From assembly GCA_022559845.1 (NCBI GenBank), contig CM040128.1:78927247-78991246 (forward strand): a DNA stretch of 64,000 nucleotides. Direction: 5' to 3'. The notes under the pieces were generated by a model. That model was not told the DNA's origin and searched no databases. It saw only the letters and a list, made by a program, of their open reading frames with translations. Of this stretch, positions 1 through 11,796 are shown in pieces. A program made the translations under genes and the position numbers. Each line of letters starts with the position of its first letter. The stretch's first letter is position 1. The DNA comes from Amorphophallus konjac (taxonomy: Eukaryota; Streptophyta; Magnoliopsida; Alismatales; Araceae).

Positions 1-485
1 CTTTCCCCCAGATTTGCTTCAAAATCCATCAGTTCTTCCTTTGCTCACTGGGCAATTCTCTCGGCTTTCTATCATGCTCCCGCGCGGGCACCTTCTTATT
101 CAATCTTTTTCCAATCTTCGATTTCAACACCATCTTCCGCTCCTTCTTCACACTGCTTCATTATTGAAAAAGAAAAAAATGCCAAAATTCCAACTTTTCA
201 ATCCTCCTTCTCTGTTGAGGAGACCTCCTATTTTGCTCATGAGCGTGCCCCGATCCAAGGGCCGCTCATTCATGGTCTGTTAACGGGCTTCCTTTTCTCC
301 TCTGACGAGGGGGATTCCTTTGTACCTTCTCCTGTATCCACTTATTCTTCCTCTTCTTCTTTAGATTCTAATGATCAGGCTAGTTCATATTCCTCTTCTA
401 ATATTAAGAGTCTTAGGGTAGTTCCCATTAGGAAAGCCAAGGGTAAGCAGATTCCTCGTAGGTTCTTGTTGGACTTAGCTAGGAG
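1..485 (+). pseudogene. Unassigned gag/protease tail upstream of Tat pol
   Basis: No intact frame is present. From about 230 to 560 one frame stays open and is rich in Ser, followed by basic residues. This resembles the low-complexity linker that often precedes RT in Tat polyproteins. I see no protease active-site motif (DTGA or DSGA), so protease probably lies outside the window or has decayed. The assignment rests mainly on position. Confidence 0.3.
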
Positions 486-1570
486 GTGCCGGGCATGTTT
501 GGCCCTTCCCGAGTTTTGGAGGATCCGATTTTTTTGCCAGATTTGCAATGTGAGGATGCGTGCTCCTTAGATGAAGGGTTGGGTGTTTATGAAATTATGA
601 ATGATGAGGACCCTATCGAAGAGGGGGATGAAGAATACGAAGAATATGAGGACGAGGCTGACGCTTTTGCTAGTGGCATGAGAAGGTTTGATGAACCGTC
701 AGCCTCAGTAGAAGAGCCTACCAAAGAAATCAATTTGGGTACTGAAGAAAATCCTAGGATTGTCCTCATAAGCAAAAATTTGCCACCCTCTGAAGAGGAG
801 GCGCTCATTCAGGTTCTTCAAGAGTATAAGGACACATTCGCATGGAGTTATGAAGATATGCCGGGTCTGGATCCTGCGCTTGTCGAACATCGTTAACACT
901 TAAGCCAGGGCCCGTCCCGGTCAAGCAGCGGTTAAGACGTTTCCACCCTCATATGGCATTAAAGATGAAAGAAGAGGTCGATAAGCTCCATAAGGGTAGA
1001 TTTATTCGAGTTGTTCTCTATCCCAACTGGGTGGCTAACATCGTCCCGGTGATGAAGAAGGACGGAAGAGTCAGAATTTGCATAGACTTCCGGGACCTTA
1101 ACCGTGCGTGTCCTAAAGATGATTTCCCCCTCCCTCACATAGACGTGCTGATTGATAATACGGCAGGGTATGAGACCCTTTCTTTTATGGATGACTTTTC
1201 AGGATATAATCAAATTCGCCTGGCTGAGGAGGATCAAGAGAAGACCTCGTTCACTACACCTTGGGGCACTTACTGTTATGTGGTCATGCCATTCGGGCTT
1301 AAAAACGCCGGAGCCACCTATCAAAGGGCCATGATGGCTATTTTTCATGATATGATCCACATTTATATAGAGGTGTATGTTGATGACCTGCTAGTGAAGT
1401 CAAGAACAAGGATTGAGCATCCTGGGGTTCTAACCAAAGTGTTGCAAAGAGCCAGGGAATATCAATTAAAAATGAACCCTAAGAAGTGTGTGTTTGGTGT
1501 GTCATCCGGTAAGTTGTTGGGGTTCATTGTCAGCAAGAGGGGTATTGAGATTGATCCCAATAAGGCGTAG
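486..1570 (+). pseudogene. pol: Tat pol: reverse transcriptase (broken)
   Basis: RNA-directed DNA polymerase of a Ty3/gypsy element. An acidic linker (486-896) ends with the usual lead-in to RT (WSYEDMPGLDP). A one-base shift near 891 moves the reading into the frame that starts at 953. RT motifs follow in order: VRICIDFRDLN, FSGYNQI, VMPFGLKNAGATYQ and the catalytic YVDD at about 1376-1387. The wording CPKDDFPLP and the FSGYNQI box are typical of the Tat lineage. An in-frame TAG at 1568-1570 separates RT from the next stretch, which continues in the same frame. Besides the shift this is the only break, so the decay is moderate. Confidence 0.9.
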
Positions 1571-2215
1571 GCAATAAGAGATATGCCTCCTCCCAAGAAT
1601 TTGAAAGAAGTTCGAGGGTTGATCGGGAGGTTACAATTTATTTGCCGGTTTGTCTCCCAGCACTCACAAAGGTGTAGGCCGTTCTACGAGCTTACTAACC
1701 CGGGAGTCAAATTTAATTGGGATGACAAGTGTCAGGCGGCTTTTGACGGATTGAAGGATTATCTATCAAATCCTCTTGTCTTGAGACCACCAATTCCAAG
1801 CAAATCGCTTGTTCGTTATGTTTCTATCCTGGATGACTCGGTAGGTGCTGTCCTAGCGCAAGTGGATGAAGAAGGTAAGGAGAGGGCAGCTTACTACTTG
1901 TCCAAGCTTCTCAATCCCTGTGAGTAGAAGTATACAGCTATGGAAAAGACCTACGCAGCTTTAGTCTGGGTAGTTCAGAAATTAAAACATTATTTCTTAG
2001 CTCACGAGGTTCATCTCATTGCTCGCATGAATTCTATTAAATTCCTTCTTAAAAAATCTATCCTCACTGACCGATTAGCACGATGGCAAAGCTTCCTTTC
2101 TCAGTTTGACATCATCTACATTCAGCAAAAGGTGATTAAAGGCTATGCCATCGCAGAACATCTCGCTCATCACCCTCTTCCACGGTTTGACCCTGTCTGC
2201 TCAGAGCTTCCAGAT
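1571..2215 (+). pseudogene. pol: Tat pol: RT thumb and RNase H (broken)
   Basis: This continues RT in the same frame after the TAG. The thumb has the typical LKEVRGLIGRLQFI and RHSQRCRPFYEL-like block. RNase H follows, with the first catalytic Asp in the ILDDSVGAVLAQ block and the Glu in YTAMEKTYAAL. A second in-frame TAG near 1925-1927 cuts the domain between these two blocks. The end shows RWQSFLSQFDI and AEHLAHHPL, the usual border before the second RNase H. The domain would degrade the RNA strand of the RNA-DNA hybrid. Confidence 0.85.
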
Positions 2216-2247
2216 GAGGAACTGATGTCCATTAATCAACCCTCAGA

Positions 2248-2640
2248 TCTGATGTGGACGTTACATTTTGATGGGGCTCTGAATTCTCATGGTAGGGGGA
2301 TCGGCATAGTCCTCTTAACACCCGAGGGTATCACCATTCTGCTCGCCTCTCAGCTCGCCTTCCTGTTACGAACAATATAGCTGAGTATGAGGCTCTTCTG
2401 GCCGGACTTGAGGCCGCTCATCGATTTGGTGTTACCAGTTAAAGATCGTTGGTGATAGTCAGCTTATTCTTCAGCAAGTGCTCACCAAATGCCGTACATT
2501 CGATTCAAGCTTAAACCCTATCAGGAACTTGCCTCTGCTTATGCTAAGCTCTTCACTAAGCTAATCTTTGTTCATGTGCCGCGTAGTCAGAATATTTTAG
2601 CCGACGCTCTTGCTTCACTTGCTTCCTCCTTGGTTTTCCT
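2248..2640 (+). pseudogene. pol: Tat pol: archaeal-type second RNase H (aRNH), frameshifted
   Basis: The start is LHFDGALNSHGRGIG, with the catalytic Asp in FDGA. The middle block with EYEALLAGLEAA and the VGDSQLILQQV block are readable only in another frame between about 2360 and 2490, so at least two compensating frameshifts lie there. The C-terminal block SQNILADALASLAS carries the last catalytic Asp and is back in the frame of the integrase. A second RNase H at this place is known from Tat, Ogre and Retand elements and is absent from Athila and the chromoviruses. This is the main reason for the lineage call. Confidence 0.85.
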
Positions 2641-4082
2641 CCCCGAGCGGGACTTTCATTCTATCATTGTTCAGAAGCATCTCACTCCCGCTATTAAGGA
2701 TCCTGCATTTCCTAGTGTTAAGGAGGAGGTGCTTAAGAAGGTTAAGGACGGTGAAATCATCGAGAACAAGGAAGTCATGCTATTCGATATAGAAGAAGAG
2801 CTAGCTGATGAGGAGAAACCGTGGTATTACGAGATTGCTAAGTATTGTCATGATCAATCATATCTTGAAGAAGCCACAACAGAAGATAGGAAAGCTATTA
2901 GAAGAGTCGCTCAAAGATACATTCTGGTTGGAGTTGTGCTCTATAGAAGAGGTCTCACCGGTGTTCTTCTCAGGTGCCTTGACGATGATGAATCATGGAA
3001 GGTCGTGGAAGAGGCACATTCTGGAGTCTGTGGGGGTCATGTCAATAGCCAGATGTTAGCTAAGAAAATCCTTAGGCTAGGTTTCTATTGGCCTACTCTA
3101 GAAGAGGATTGTCCTATCTATGTTCGAAGGTATGTCAAGTGCCAACTGCAAGCCGATAAAATTCATTCTCCTGCTTCTTCACTCCATCCTATGTCCTCCC
3201 CATGGCCTTTCTCCATGTGGGCTTTTGATATTATTGGACCTCTTGGTGATTCAAACCTCCTCACAAAATCAAAATCATTTATACTCACGGTCACGGAGTA
3301 CTGCACCAAGTGGGCGGAAGCAGAAGCTTACGTGAAAATCAAAGCATCAACCGTTTGCAAATTCATCATGAAGAACATCATCGCAAGATTCGGCATCCCG
3401 AGTACCATCGTCACCGACAACGGGCCTCAATTTATCTCTCAGGAGCTTCAGGACCTTTGCAACAGGTATAACATTGCATTGCATCATTCATCTCCTTATT
3501 ATCCACAGGGCAATGGCCAGGTAGAGGTGACAAATAAAACATTGATTAAAATCATAAGGAAAACGTGTGAAGCTAACAAATTTACGGATTGGCCAGAAAA
3601 GCTCGTAGAAGCTCTGTGGGTCTACCGTACCTCCATTCGTACTCCTACTGGGCAAACCTCTTTTGCCCGTACTTATGGAATGGAGGCGGTGGTTCCTTAT
3701 GAGATTCTTATCCCCTCTCTTAGAGTACAGTTGGACAAGGAGTACTCTATTGATGAACGTTGTGAATCTCTCCTTGCACAATTGGAACTCTTGGATGAGA
3801 GACGTCTGGCCGCTGCCGAACATGCAAGAGTTTATCAAAATAGGCTTTCACGTTTATATCAAAAGAAAGTAATTGAGAGAAAATTTAAAGTCAGTGAAAT
3901 GGTAATCAAAAGAATCTTTGTAAAATCGGGTGGACCTCGTTCAAAACTTCAACCAAATTGGGAAGGGCCTTATGTAATAAAAGAGGTTTATCCAGGCAAT
4001 ACTTATAAACTGGGTTAATACTGAAGGGGAAGAATTAGCTCACCCTTGGAATGGATTGTATCTCAAGAAATACTATCCCTAA
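2641..4082 (+). pseudogene. pol: Tat pol: integrase (near-complete, one late frameshift)
   Basis: This is a long open stretch ending at 4018, with a continuation in another frame to a TAA at 4080-4082 (tail GLYLKKYYP, normal for Tat). The zinc-binding region has its two His in AHSGVCGGHV, but the first Cys of the CxxC pair is replaced by Tyr (RRYVKC), so the zinc finger is probably damaged. The core has the catalytic Asp in FDIIGPL, the second in VTDNGPQF and the Glu in NGQVEVTN. The ORF track runs without a stop for about 500 codons, which makes this the best-preserved part of this pol. Confidence 0.88.
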
Positions 4083-5470
4083 GTCTCAAAAAAAGGGGGG
4101 GGACAACAAAAAACAAAACAAAAAAAGGAAAAAAGAAAAAAGTTTATAGACTGGCATGGTGCATGGGCCATGAAGCTCAAAAAATTAAAATCTCTAATTC
4201 ATTCTTTAGTCTTGATAATTTAACCTGGGGTCAACACCAGCACACACAACACGCTTAGCTCATAGACTCAAGCGGTTCAAAATCCAAGGAAAGTCAAAAC
4301 CAAACTAAGAGTGTAAAGACTTTACCCGTTCTCTTCTCTTCGGTTCACGAGGGGGAAGTAAAGTTCCGGGATGGACTACCAAACTTATCCGCCGCCCTAG
4401 TAGGTGGAAGTCAGGTCCCAAAAGGGAGCAATATGCTATAAAGCCCAAGTACAATTAGGTCTTTATTTTCGAAAAGAAAAGCGCAAGAAAAGTTATACAA
4501 ATACAAAAGAAAAGCATGTCAAGAGGGCAAAGTCCCCGCAAGGAAAACCCTGGTCGTAAGCATGCATCTCAAAAAAGGGCAAAAGGTAAAAAAAAATTTC
4601 CTAAGCCAAAGACCGAACCCCAACAGGCACTAGGGTAGGGGAAAGAAGCTTCTTGGTTTTTGAAACCCCTCGTGAACTTCCTCAACTTATTCTTCACTTC
4701 TTTCCTCCGTGGTATGTCATAAGCTCGAAGGATGGCAAATATGCACTTAGGAAGATGGGCCGCGCAAGGTTATGAGTGGAAGCACAGGCTAAAGCACGCT
4801 GACCCTTTGTTAAATCATTCAAGAATGATTAATGCATTTAAGATGGTGAATGTGTAAGGTTTTAGGACCTTCGTACCATGCTAAGTCTCTTCGAAAAGAA
4901 AAAAACATGTTTTGAATTGGCGCCTAATAAGTAGTCATTATTCATTAAATTAACGCCTTCTTTCTAAGTCGGTATTCCCCAAAAAAAATGGTTTTGAATT
5001 GGCGCCTAATCAGTAGTCGTTATTCATTAAATTAACGCTTTTTTTCTAAGTCGTTATTCCCCCAAAAAAGGCTATTTTGAATTGACACCTAATCAGTGGT
5101 CGTTATTCATTAAAATAACGCCTCTTCACTAAGTCGCTTATTATAAAAGAAAAAAAGAGAGAAAATGAATAAGCACCAACTTACAAAGTCGTTGTTACAT
5201 TAATAAACACCCTCTGGTGGGTCACCATTTCAGACAGAATGCCCTCCTCATCCATTATCCATATCATTTGCTTGCTTGCATCTCATATGGGCATCTTTCA
5301 ATTCTAGTTTGCATCTGCCTGACTACATGTTGCATTTTCCTATGCTCTTTGTTATTTGCCTTAGTTGATTAAAGGCTTGGCCCCTTAACCCTGCATCAAG
5401 GTCAACAACGACAACCCCTTGCTCATTGAGCAAGGGGCCAAGCCAGACAGATCAATTAATCTATTTGCTT
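4083..5470 (+). other. Non-coding 3' region of the Tat element
   Basis: No gene was found. A purine tract (about 4088-4101, A-run then G-run) follows the pol stop by a few bases. No TG-starting LTR follows it, so it is not an obvious polypurine tract. The rest is A-rich and contains the 80-bp tandem repeat listed separately. A short hairpin pair at about 5416-5440 (CCCTTGCTCA and TGAGCAAGGGG, close to reverse complements) is also visible. Confidence 0.5.
4909..5150. repeat. Tandem repeat, three diverged units of about 80 bp
   Basis: Units begin near 4909, 4990 and 5071, each with TTGAATTGGCGCC or a variant. TAGTCGTTATTCATTAAA, a taacgcc-like word and a run of C then A follow. The third unit is the most diverged. 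The units contain the GGCGCC and AACGCC words that recur in the dyad arrays elsewhere in the window. Confidence 0.8.
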
Positions 5471-5618
5471 AAGTGTGAAATACAGGCATAGGAAGAAGAA
5501 GATGAGTCGAGTACACAAGTACACAAGGGTACAAAGTCAGGTAACAAACATGCTTTTCATTTCATTATATATATGTGTGTGTACAAAAAGCGAGGAGGTG
5601 GTGTACAATGATCTCTCT

Positions 5619-8600
5619 AGCTCTCACCACCACTCTCCTCTGGTCGCTCATGGCTATCTGCCTCACCCCTTTCCCTGGGAGGAACTCGTGGGGGCCTCAT
5701 CGACCCTTGAGAGGCTGCTGACCTCCCAGCCTGAGCCCGCTCGATCGCCTCGTTCCTCTGCTGAGTAGAGGAACCCGCCAAGTAGCTCGTACCCGAATAG
5801 GCGCTGGGTCGCCCCTCGGCCCATGCTCACTCCCGGCCCCTTCTGTAGTGCTCCTCCGCTGCTCTAGCCCGCTCCTCGGTTGCGCCAAGTCGGAGTCTCA
5901 GCTCGGACAACTCTCGCTCTCGCTCTCGCTCAAGCCGCTTATCTCGCTCTCTCCGTCGCTCCTCCCTCTCTCTAGCCAGCTCTCTCCTCTCCCCCTCGAA
6001 GAGGATCTGCAGCTCTATCACGTCCTGAGGAAGCGTCTCGACCTCTCGATGTCTCCTCTCATTTTCCTCTAATTCAGCGACCCGCTGGTCGCGGATCGCG
6101 AGCTCGGTGCCAGCCAAAGCTGCCCGAGTAAGCGCCTCCTGTAGCTCTGCAACCTGCATTGTTTAGCAAATCATCAGTTTTGTGTTTCAATTCCATAAAT
6201 ATTTGAAATAATTTGAACATCGATCGAATGCTTACCCGCTCAGCTAGGTCGCACTCCGCCGCTTCGGCCCGTGCTACCGCCCCTGCGATTCGCTCCTCCA
6301 GGGTAGTAATCTCAGCTCTCGGGTCCCTCGAACCAGATGCCCCTCCTGCCCCTCCACCTGCCGCTTCCTACTGGGCACGCTACATTTATTGAGACCATCA
6401 ATGGTTGAACATCATAATTTTAAAGATAATCAACAACATATAAATAGTGCATACTCACCAGAGTCTCCAAATCCGCTCGCGTGGTCGCCAACTGGGCCTC
6501 TAGGCTATGGAGACGGGCATGTAGGTCCACTGCCACTGCGTCCCGCACATCCTACATTGGTCATTCATTAGTTGCATATCTCATAAGCATATCATTTAAA
6601 TTTAAAAAGCATTCATACATACCCCTCTTGGCCTCATCTGAGGCCGGCCCGCGTACGTCTCCCAGTAGCGCCGAAGGTACGCCGAGCTGTCTGGAGCATG
6701 AGAGAAGACTGGGATCCCACCCCGCTGCCAGTCGACGAACTGCTCCGGGAACCGCAGTCTCCAGTCGATCGCCCTCGTCCGCCCTCGGGTCTTTCGCCCG
6801 ATCCCTCACAGCTCAGTTGCCTCGACCCACTCCTGGTGCAGGCCAAGCGTCCTCATTACCAGCCTAAGCCGTAGAGGCTCAATCTCGTTCAGGCAGTGAA
6901 CCCAAAGGTCACGCTCGAAACAAGGTCGGCCCGCTACGACCCACGGCTGGCCCTCATCAGGCATCCCCTCGTATGGTCTCCATACAACCTGCATGCATAT
7001 CATCATATTATCACATTTATATAGCAGGAAATAAAAGGAAAAGAATGCATCATATTTACACACGTACCAGTGAAGGGGGGTAGTCTCTGAACTCCCGTCG
7101 CAGGACCCTTAGCTCATAGGCGTGAGGCGCTCCAGTCACGAGCGGTAGCCACCGCCGAGCCAGGGGGTAGGCAGCCTCGTCTCAGGGTCGGGGGCCGACT
7201 CGATCCATCGGCATGTAGAGATGACTCCACACCTGCATTCATTGGCATTCATTAGTCGCATGCATAAACACAGTCATAATCATAATCATTTACATAATAA
7301 CATAAAAGAAATGCATACCTGAAGGAAAGGTGAGAAGCCGCTGACGGTCGTCTCTCGACCTGTCCCCGTAGACAGATCGGCTATCAAATGTGCCAGCAGG
7401 GCAACTCCCCAAGCATACCACCCCACTCCCTCTAAGTCCTCCAGGATGCTCAGGAATCTGCAGTTAATGTCATCTCCCTTCGTCCCCAACAGTAACCACC
7501 TGAGCATCAGAAACAAGAACCTCCTGAGGTCTCTGTCTGCTCTCTCTCTCTCTCTGAGCTGGATCCTGACAGTACGCGGCTCGGGCTCTCCCAATCAGCC
7601 GCTCGGTGTACTCAGTGAGTGACTCTCCCGACCTCTGTCAGGAGTCTCCTAACCCCATAGCTCTCGTCAGATCCGTGCGACTGATCGTCCTGCACGGGGG
7701 CTCGTACATTGTATCTATGCCTAAGAGTCTCTGGGCTAACTCCCCATAGTCTGGGATGGTCACATCACTCACCGCCTCACTGTCTACTCTCAGCCCGGTG
7801 ATCCTAGTGACATCCTCTAAGCTCAACACCATGTGCCCCCAGGGCATCAAGAATGCCCGACTAGCCCTGTCCCATCTCTCCCTCAGCACCTGGATAAGGA
7901 CTAGGTCGGGACATACCGGCTCTATACTGAGGAAGGGGCCGAAGCCCATCGCCTCCACTCTCACCCTCTGGAAGTCGAGCAGTCCATGATAGGCGGCTCG
8001 CACCTGGACCCAAGAGATGTGGGTCTATATCAGTCCCTGCAACACAAAAGAACAAATGAATAAGAAAATGAATGGTCAGCATATCAATTTGTTAAAATTT
8101 TCACTGATTTTAATTGGTGACTTCATAATAGTCTCTATTTTATGAATTAGCGACCTGAGCTCGATTGTTCATTCTTCAACATTTGAAAGGACGCCCAGAG
8201 TCAGGGTGCCATTTCCACAGCATGAGGCAGGGTTTTAACAGAATTATATTTAATATATATATATATAATAACAAAAAGAATGCATTTTATTTATTTTTCC
8301 AATAAAAAAAGGAAAATTCAAACCGCGCCAGGCATGCTGTCGTTATTATAAAATCATAAAAAAAAATTGTTTCTGTGACCTCTCTCTAGTCGCTGTTCCA
8401 TGAAAGAGTGCCAGTGCCCTGGTCGCTATTTTCCTGAGCCATTCCCCCACCGTGGTGTCTATGGTGTTCATGGTGTTTTTATGAAAAAAAATAAAAAGAA
8501 AAAAAAGAAAAGAAAAGAAAAGAAAATGCCACTCACCTTGCTCGGTGCTGGGTCCATGAACCCACCCCACAGTGGCCGGCGGGGAGGAGGGGGTGCTCCG

Positions 8601-8962
8601 TCACCGTCGCCGCCATAGTCTGCTCCGCCTGGTCCTCCAGCCGCGCCACCGTCTTCGTTGTCACCGTCACCGTCGTGTTCTCCTTCTTCTTCACCGGCAT
8701 CACCGTCATCACCGTCGTGTCTCTCGCCTCGGGCTCCTTCTTCTTCTTCTTCTTCTCCATCGTCTTCATCTTCTTCTCCCTCTTCTCCTTCTTCGGTCTC
8801 TCCTTCCTCCTCGTCGCCATCATGCTCCGCCGCCGGAGCATCCACCGCCGCAGGAATGGGACCTTCCCCTTCTTCGTGTTCTTCCTCGTCGTCAATATGG
8901 ATGACGGCGGGTGCCATCACCCGCCGTCTCTTCCCGGAGCTCGAGCCACCCACATACGCCAT
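5619..8962 (-). pseudogene. Plant-mobile-domain (PMD) gene with coiled-coil tail, seven exons, antisense in the Tat element
   Basis: ATG at 8962 in a good context (aaccATGG). Exons: 8962-8537, 8036-7319, 7232-7068, 6988-6623, 6551-6459, 6379-6236 and 6153 to about 5827 or 5619. Every intron starts GT and ends AG, and all look phase 0. Exon 1 is a basic patch then very acidic Glu/Asp repeats. Exon 2 holds the PMD core (FLMPWGHMVLSLEDVTRITGL). Exon 4 holds FERDLWVHCLNEIEPLRLRL. Exons 5-7 form a Glu/Arg-rich coiled coil. Breaks are TGA in exons 2, 3 and 4, TAG in exon 6, and a 2-base loss in the GA run near 7541-7556 of exon 2. A TGA at 5827-5829 may be the true end or a further break. PMD proteins of the MAIN/MAIL1 type act in gene silencing in plants, and the domain is known inside retrotransposons. 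The function of this copy is unknown. Confidence 0.8.
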
Positions 8963-9084
8963 GGTTAGAAGGTGGAGAGAAGAGGGGCAGTTACCGTCAG
9001 TGAGAGGTTTGCAGAGGGAAAGGAGGGTGGCAACCGGAGAGATGAGAGGGAGTTGGAAGATAGAGGGTTTTTATGGCTGCGGTT

Positions 9085-9127
9085 TCAAAAGAAATAGCAC
9101 CTATGTGGAGGTCGTGATTCATATAAC
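9085..9127. repeat. Start of a type-A dyad array, interrupted by E1
   Basis: AGCACCT and AGGTCGT form one imperfect dyad just upstream of the PMD gene start. The next unit (AACGCCC and GGGCGCC) is split by E1: its left bases ATAAC became the target duplication at 9123-9127, and the rest lies at 16970-16995. Confidence 0.6.
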
Positions 9128-9984
9128 TGATGTGACACAACCTAGGACTTAAACAAACAAGCACAATCGCAATCAAACAGACCGATGTCGACGACTGCTC
9201 ACCCGTTGCTCACCAAGACCCGGGGTAACTTGGCAATGCCAAGGTGAGGTTGAGGGGTTGGGCCCTTGCTGGTAGAGGGCCAGCAAGGCCAAGATTTGAA
9301 TCCCAAAGGTTGTGGATGCCCAATTCAATGGGGCCGACAAAGTGCCAAAGGCACCAGGTTACTCTCTCTTCCCACGGTGATCACTCAAAGCAACGGGGCT
9401 TGCGGATCGAGCTCTCACTCTCACGGTCAGCGGAACTATGAACTAATATTGAAAGAACAAGCATGAATTAGAGCAAGGTTATAGAGCACTTACTCCACCG
9501 GTTTGAAGAAACCGGTCCCGCTCGGAGACGAGGGCGAGCGGGGAAGCGTGGGTTCCCCACACGCCGCGCCGGGGTAGCTTGACCTGATCAAATCAAATTA
9601 CAACACTACACCTCTCGCAGGAGGGGGATCTTGGGGTGGGGGTTAATGGATTACAATCAAACTACCTCCACGCAGGGAGGGGCCTTCAGCCGGCCAAGCG
9701 GGGTGGGGAAAACTAGGGCTAAAACGATGATGAAGTGAAGATGCCGAATCTGCCTTCTCTCGGCAATTGTGGATAGACAGTCGGTACTGTGGCTGCAGAA
9801 CTTGATCAGGAATTTTTTCGAGGGCGAGACTAGTGAGGAAATCTTCGTTACAGGAACTGGAGTGCCTCTGAAGTTTTCCGAATTCTTCTGGGGTCGCTGT
9901 TGGCCTGGGCAGGAGCTCGAACAGGGTCGCTGATTCCCGGACTGACAGCAACTGGTTACTAATAGCAGGAAAAAGAGGTTGCCC

Positions 9985-10716
9985 CGGCCGCTCCCGAACT
10001 CCAAATCTGGTGCCGCCAGAACCGTTGGAACCGTGGACGGGTCCTCTTTGCAGCAGAACAAACGGGGATGCCAAACGATGCCGGAGAAGAACAGTGGATC
10101 CAGAAGAGTGAGGGGAGGTCGGTGCAGACTGTGGGGAAGTAGAGTCGCACTGTTGAGGAATAAAATTGATAACTTCTGCTAACGGATGCCGAACGGCATT
10201 CCGCTTCTTGATTTCGAAAGTAGACAGGAAGGAAAAGAACTTTGTAGAAGATATCGTGGCCTGGTTCCTTCTGGGTTCATCGTGGTGAAGCTTTTTCTCC
10301 GGCTCAGAACCTCTACAGGGGGCAGATCGGCGCAGTAACAGCAGGTTGCAGAGGATGTACCGGCAGCTCCCGAACTCGGAATCGAACACCGTCAGAGTCG
10401 TTGGAATCGTGGATGAATTCTCTTCGCAGAAAAACTAAAGGAGAGGCCAGACGATGTTGGAGAAGACCATGGAACTCTGAACACTGTTGACTGGTCGGAG
10501 CAGACTGTGGGTAGCAGGACTGCGAAGCTGAGGGAGAAAATTGGTAACTCCTGCTAATGGATGCCAAACGGGGTTCTACTTTTGGGATTCTGAAAGTAGA
10601 CAGGGAGAGGTAGAACTTTGTAGAAGAACCCTTGGCCTGATTCCTCCGAGGTTTGGCGTGGTGAAGCTTCCTCTCCGACTCAGGACCTCTGCAGGGACAC
10701 CTCTACGCAGTCGGGG
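9985..10716. repeat. Two diverged tandem units of about 360-375 bp inside the E1 LTR
   Basis: The units begin near 9985 and 10361 with CCGGC(C/A)GCTCCCGAACTC. They share CTGAAAGTAGACAGG-like, AACTTTGTAGAAGA and GTGGTGAAGCTT words. The same pair recurs in the right LTR at about 15084-15815. Confidence 0.75.
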
Positions 10717-10879
10717 AAGAATGGACCTCCAAAGCAGCACCGATCTCCGATGGGGATAAAACCATGACCGTTGCGAAGAGGACAGTCAGACGCTTCCGTG
10801 GATGCCTCTTGAGCCTTAAGATTCTCTGGGATGTGGTCGGGGTCACCTCTGCAAACTGCTACTCTTCTGCTGCCAGCGA

Positions 10880-11440
10880 ACTGAAAACTGAAGGTTGAAG
10901 ATGGTGGGGGGAAATGGGGTATATGGGAGGGGAAATGGGGGTGGTTAAGTGTGGGAGTTACCTCTGGTTGTAAGGGGGTCTTGGAGGGGGTGTTCTAAGG
11001 TGTGGGAGGGGGAGAATAAGGTTTGGAAGGGGGTCCAATAGATGGTGGGAGTGGGGGCTGCGAATTTGGTTAAGAATGGAGAGAGGGAAAGGATATTTGA
11101 AAATAGGTTTAAGGGTGGGGTTAATTTTTGATCTTGGGGGATGGGAAGAGGTGTGTGGGGAAGGTAATAGGTGCTTGGGGTAGTGGGAAGGGTGCTTGGG
11201 AAAGTGGGAGGGGTAGTTGGGGGTTGGATGGTGAGGAGAGGATTGGTGGAGGGGGTCTTGGGAAGGGGAGGAGTATTGATGAGGGTTGTGGGGAATGGGA
11301 AGAGGCTTAAATGGGGTAGGTGGGGAGTGGAGGTGGTTGGGAAGGGAGGAGAGAGAAGAAAATTCGAATTTGGGTGTGGAGGAGAGAGAAAGTGGAGTGA
11401 AAAAGAGAGATTAAGAGAGGGATGGGTGGGATTCTCTCCC
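10880..11440. repeat. G-rich block in the E1 LTR
   Basis: The + strand has many runs of three to six G separated by short spacers (for example near 10904-10950 and 11140-11360). The element's sense strand is therefore C-rich here. The block is copied in the right LTR at about 15990-16535. Confidence 0.85.
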
Positions 11441-11560
11441 TAAGGCTTCTCACCTCACTAATGGATTCACTCCACCATAAAAATAAAGATAGAACTCACA
11501 AAATGGCAATTTTTCATTGATTGATTCATTCATTAAGTTGAAATGGGGGGGGATGGGGTC

Positions 11561-11572
11561 CTATATATAGGA
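11561..11572 (-). promoter_or_regulatory. Putative TATA box of the E1 LTR
   Basis: CCTATATATAGG is symmetric, but only the minus direction makes sense for the element. It lies about 310 bp from the LTR start. The same box is at about 16651-16662 in the right LTR, which would drive the element. Confidence 0.5.
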
Positions 11573-11796
11573 AACCCACATTTCTACAAAAGTCCCTGAC
11601 AATTGACTCAATGACAAATAACCGAGGGGGTAGGGGAGAGCCCTTGGGCCAAGCCCAATGAATTGGGCCCAATAGCTAACTAGACAACCTAATGACACTC
11701 AAACTTAGGGAAATGAACACAAGACCTAGGAACATGACTCAAATAAAAGGGAAAATACATCAAATGACTCAAATAAAAATTACATAGGACTCAAAA

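Noticed and set aside
4088..4101. Purine run after Tat pol as the element's polypurine tract
   Set aside because: No LTR start follows and the 3' region goes on for kilobases; probably chance.
8572..9152. Several overlapping Ser-, Phe- or Arg-rich ORFs opposite PMD exon 1
   Set aside because: They are shadows of the acidic Glu/Asp repeats in exon 1 on the minus strand.
11128..11443. Gly/Trp-rich ORFs on + in the E1 LTR
   Set aside because: Caused by the G-rich block; also antisense to the element.
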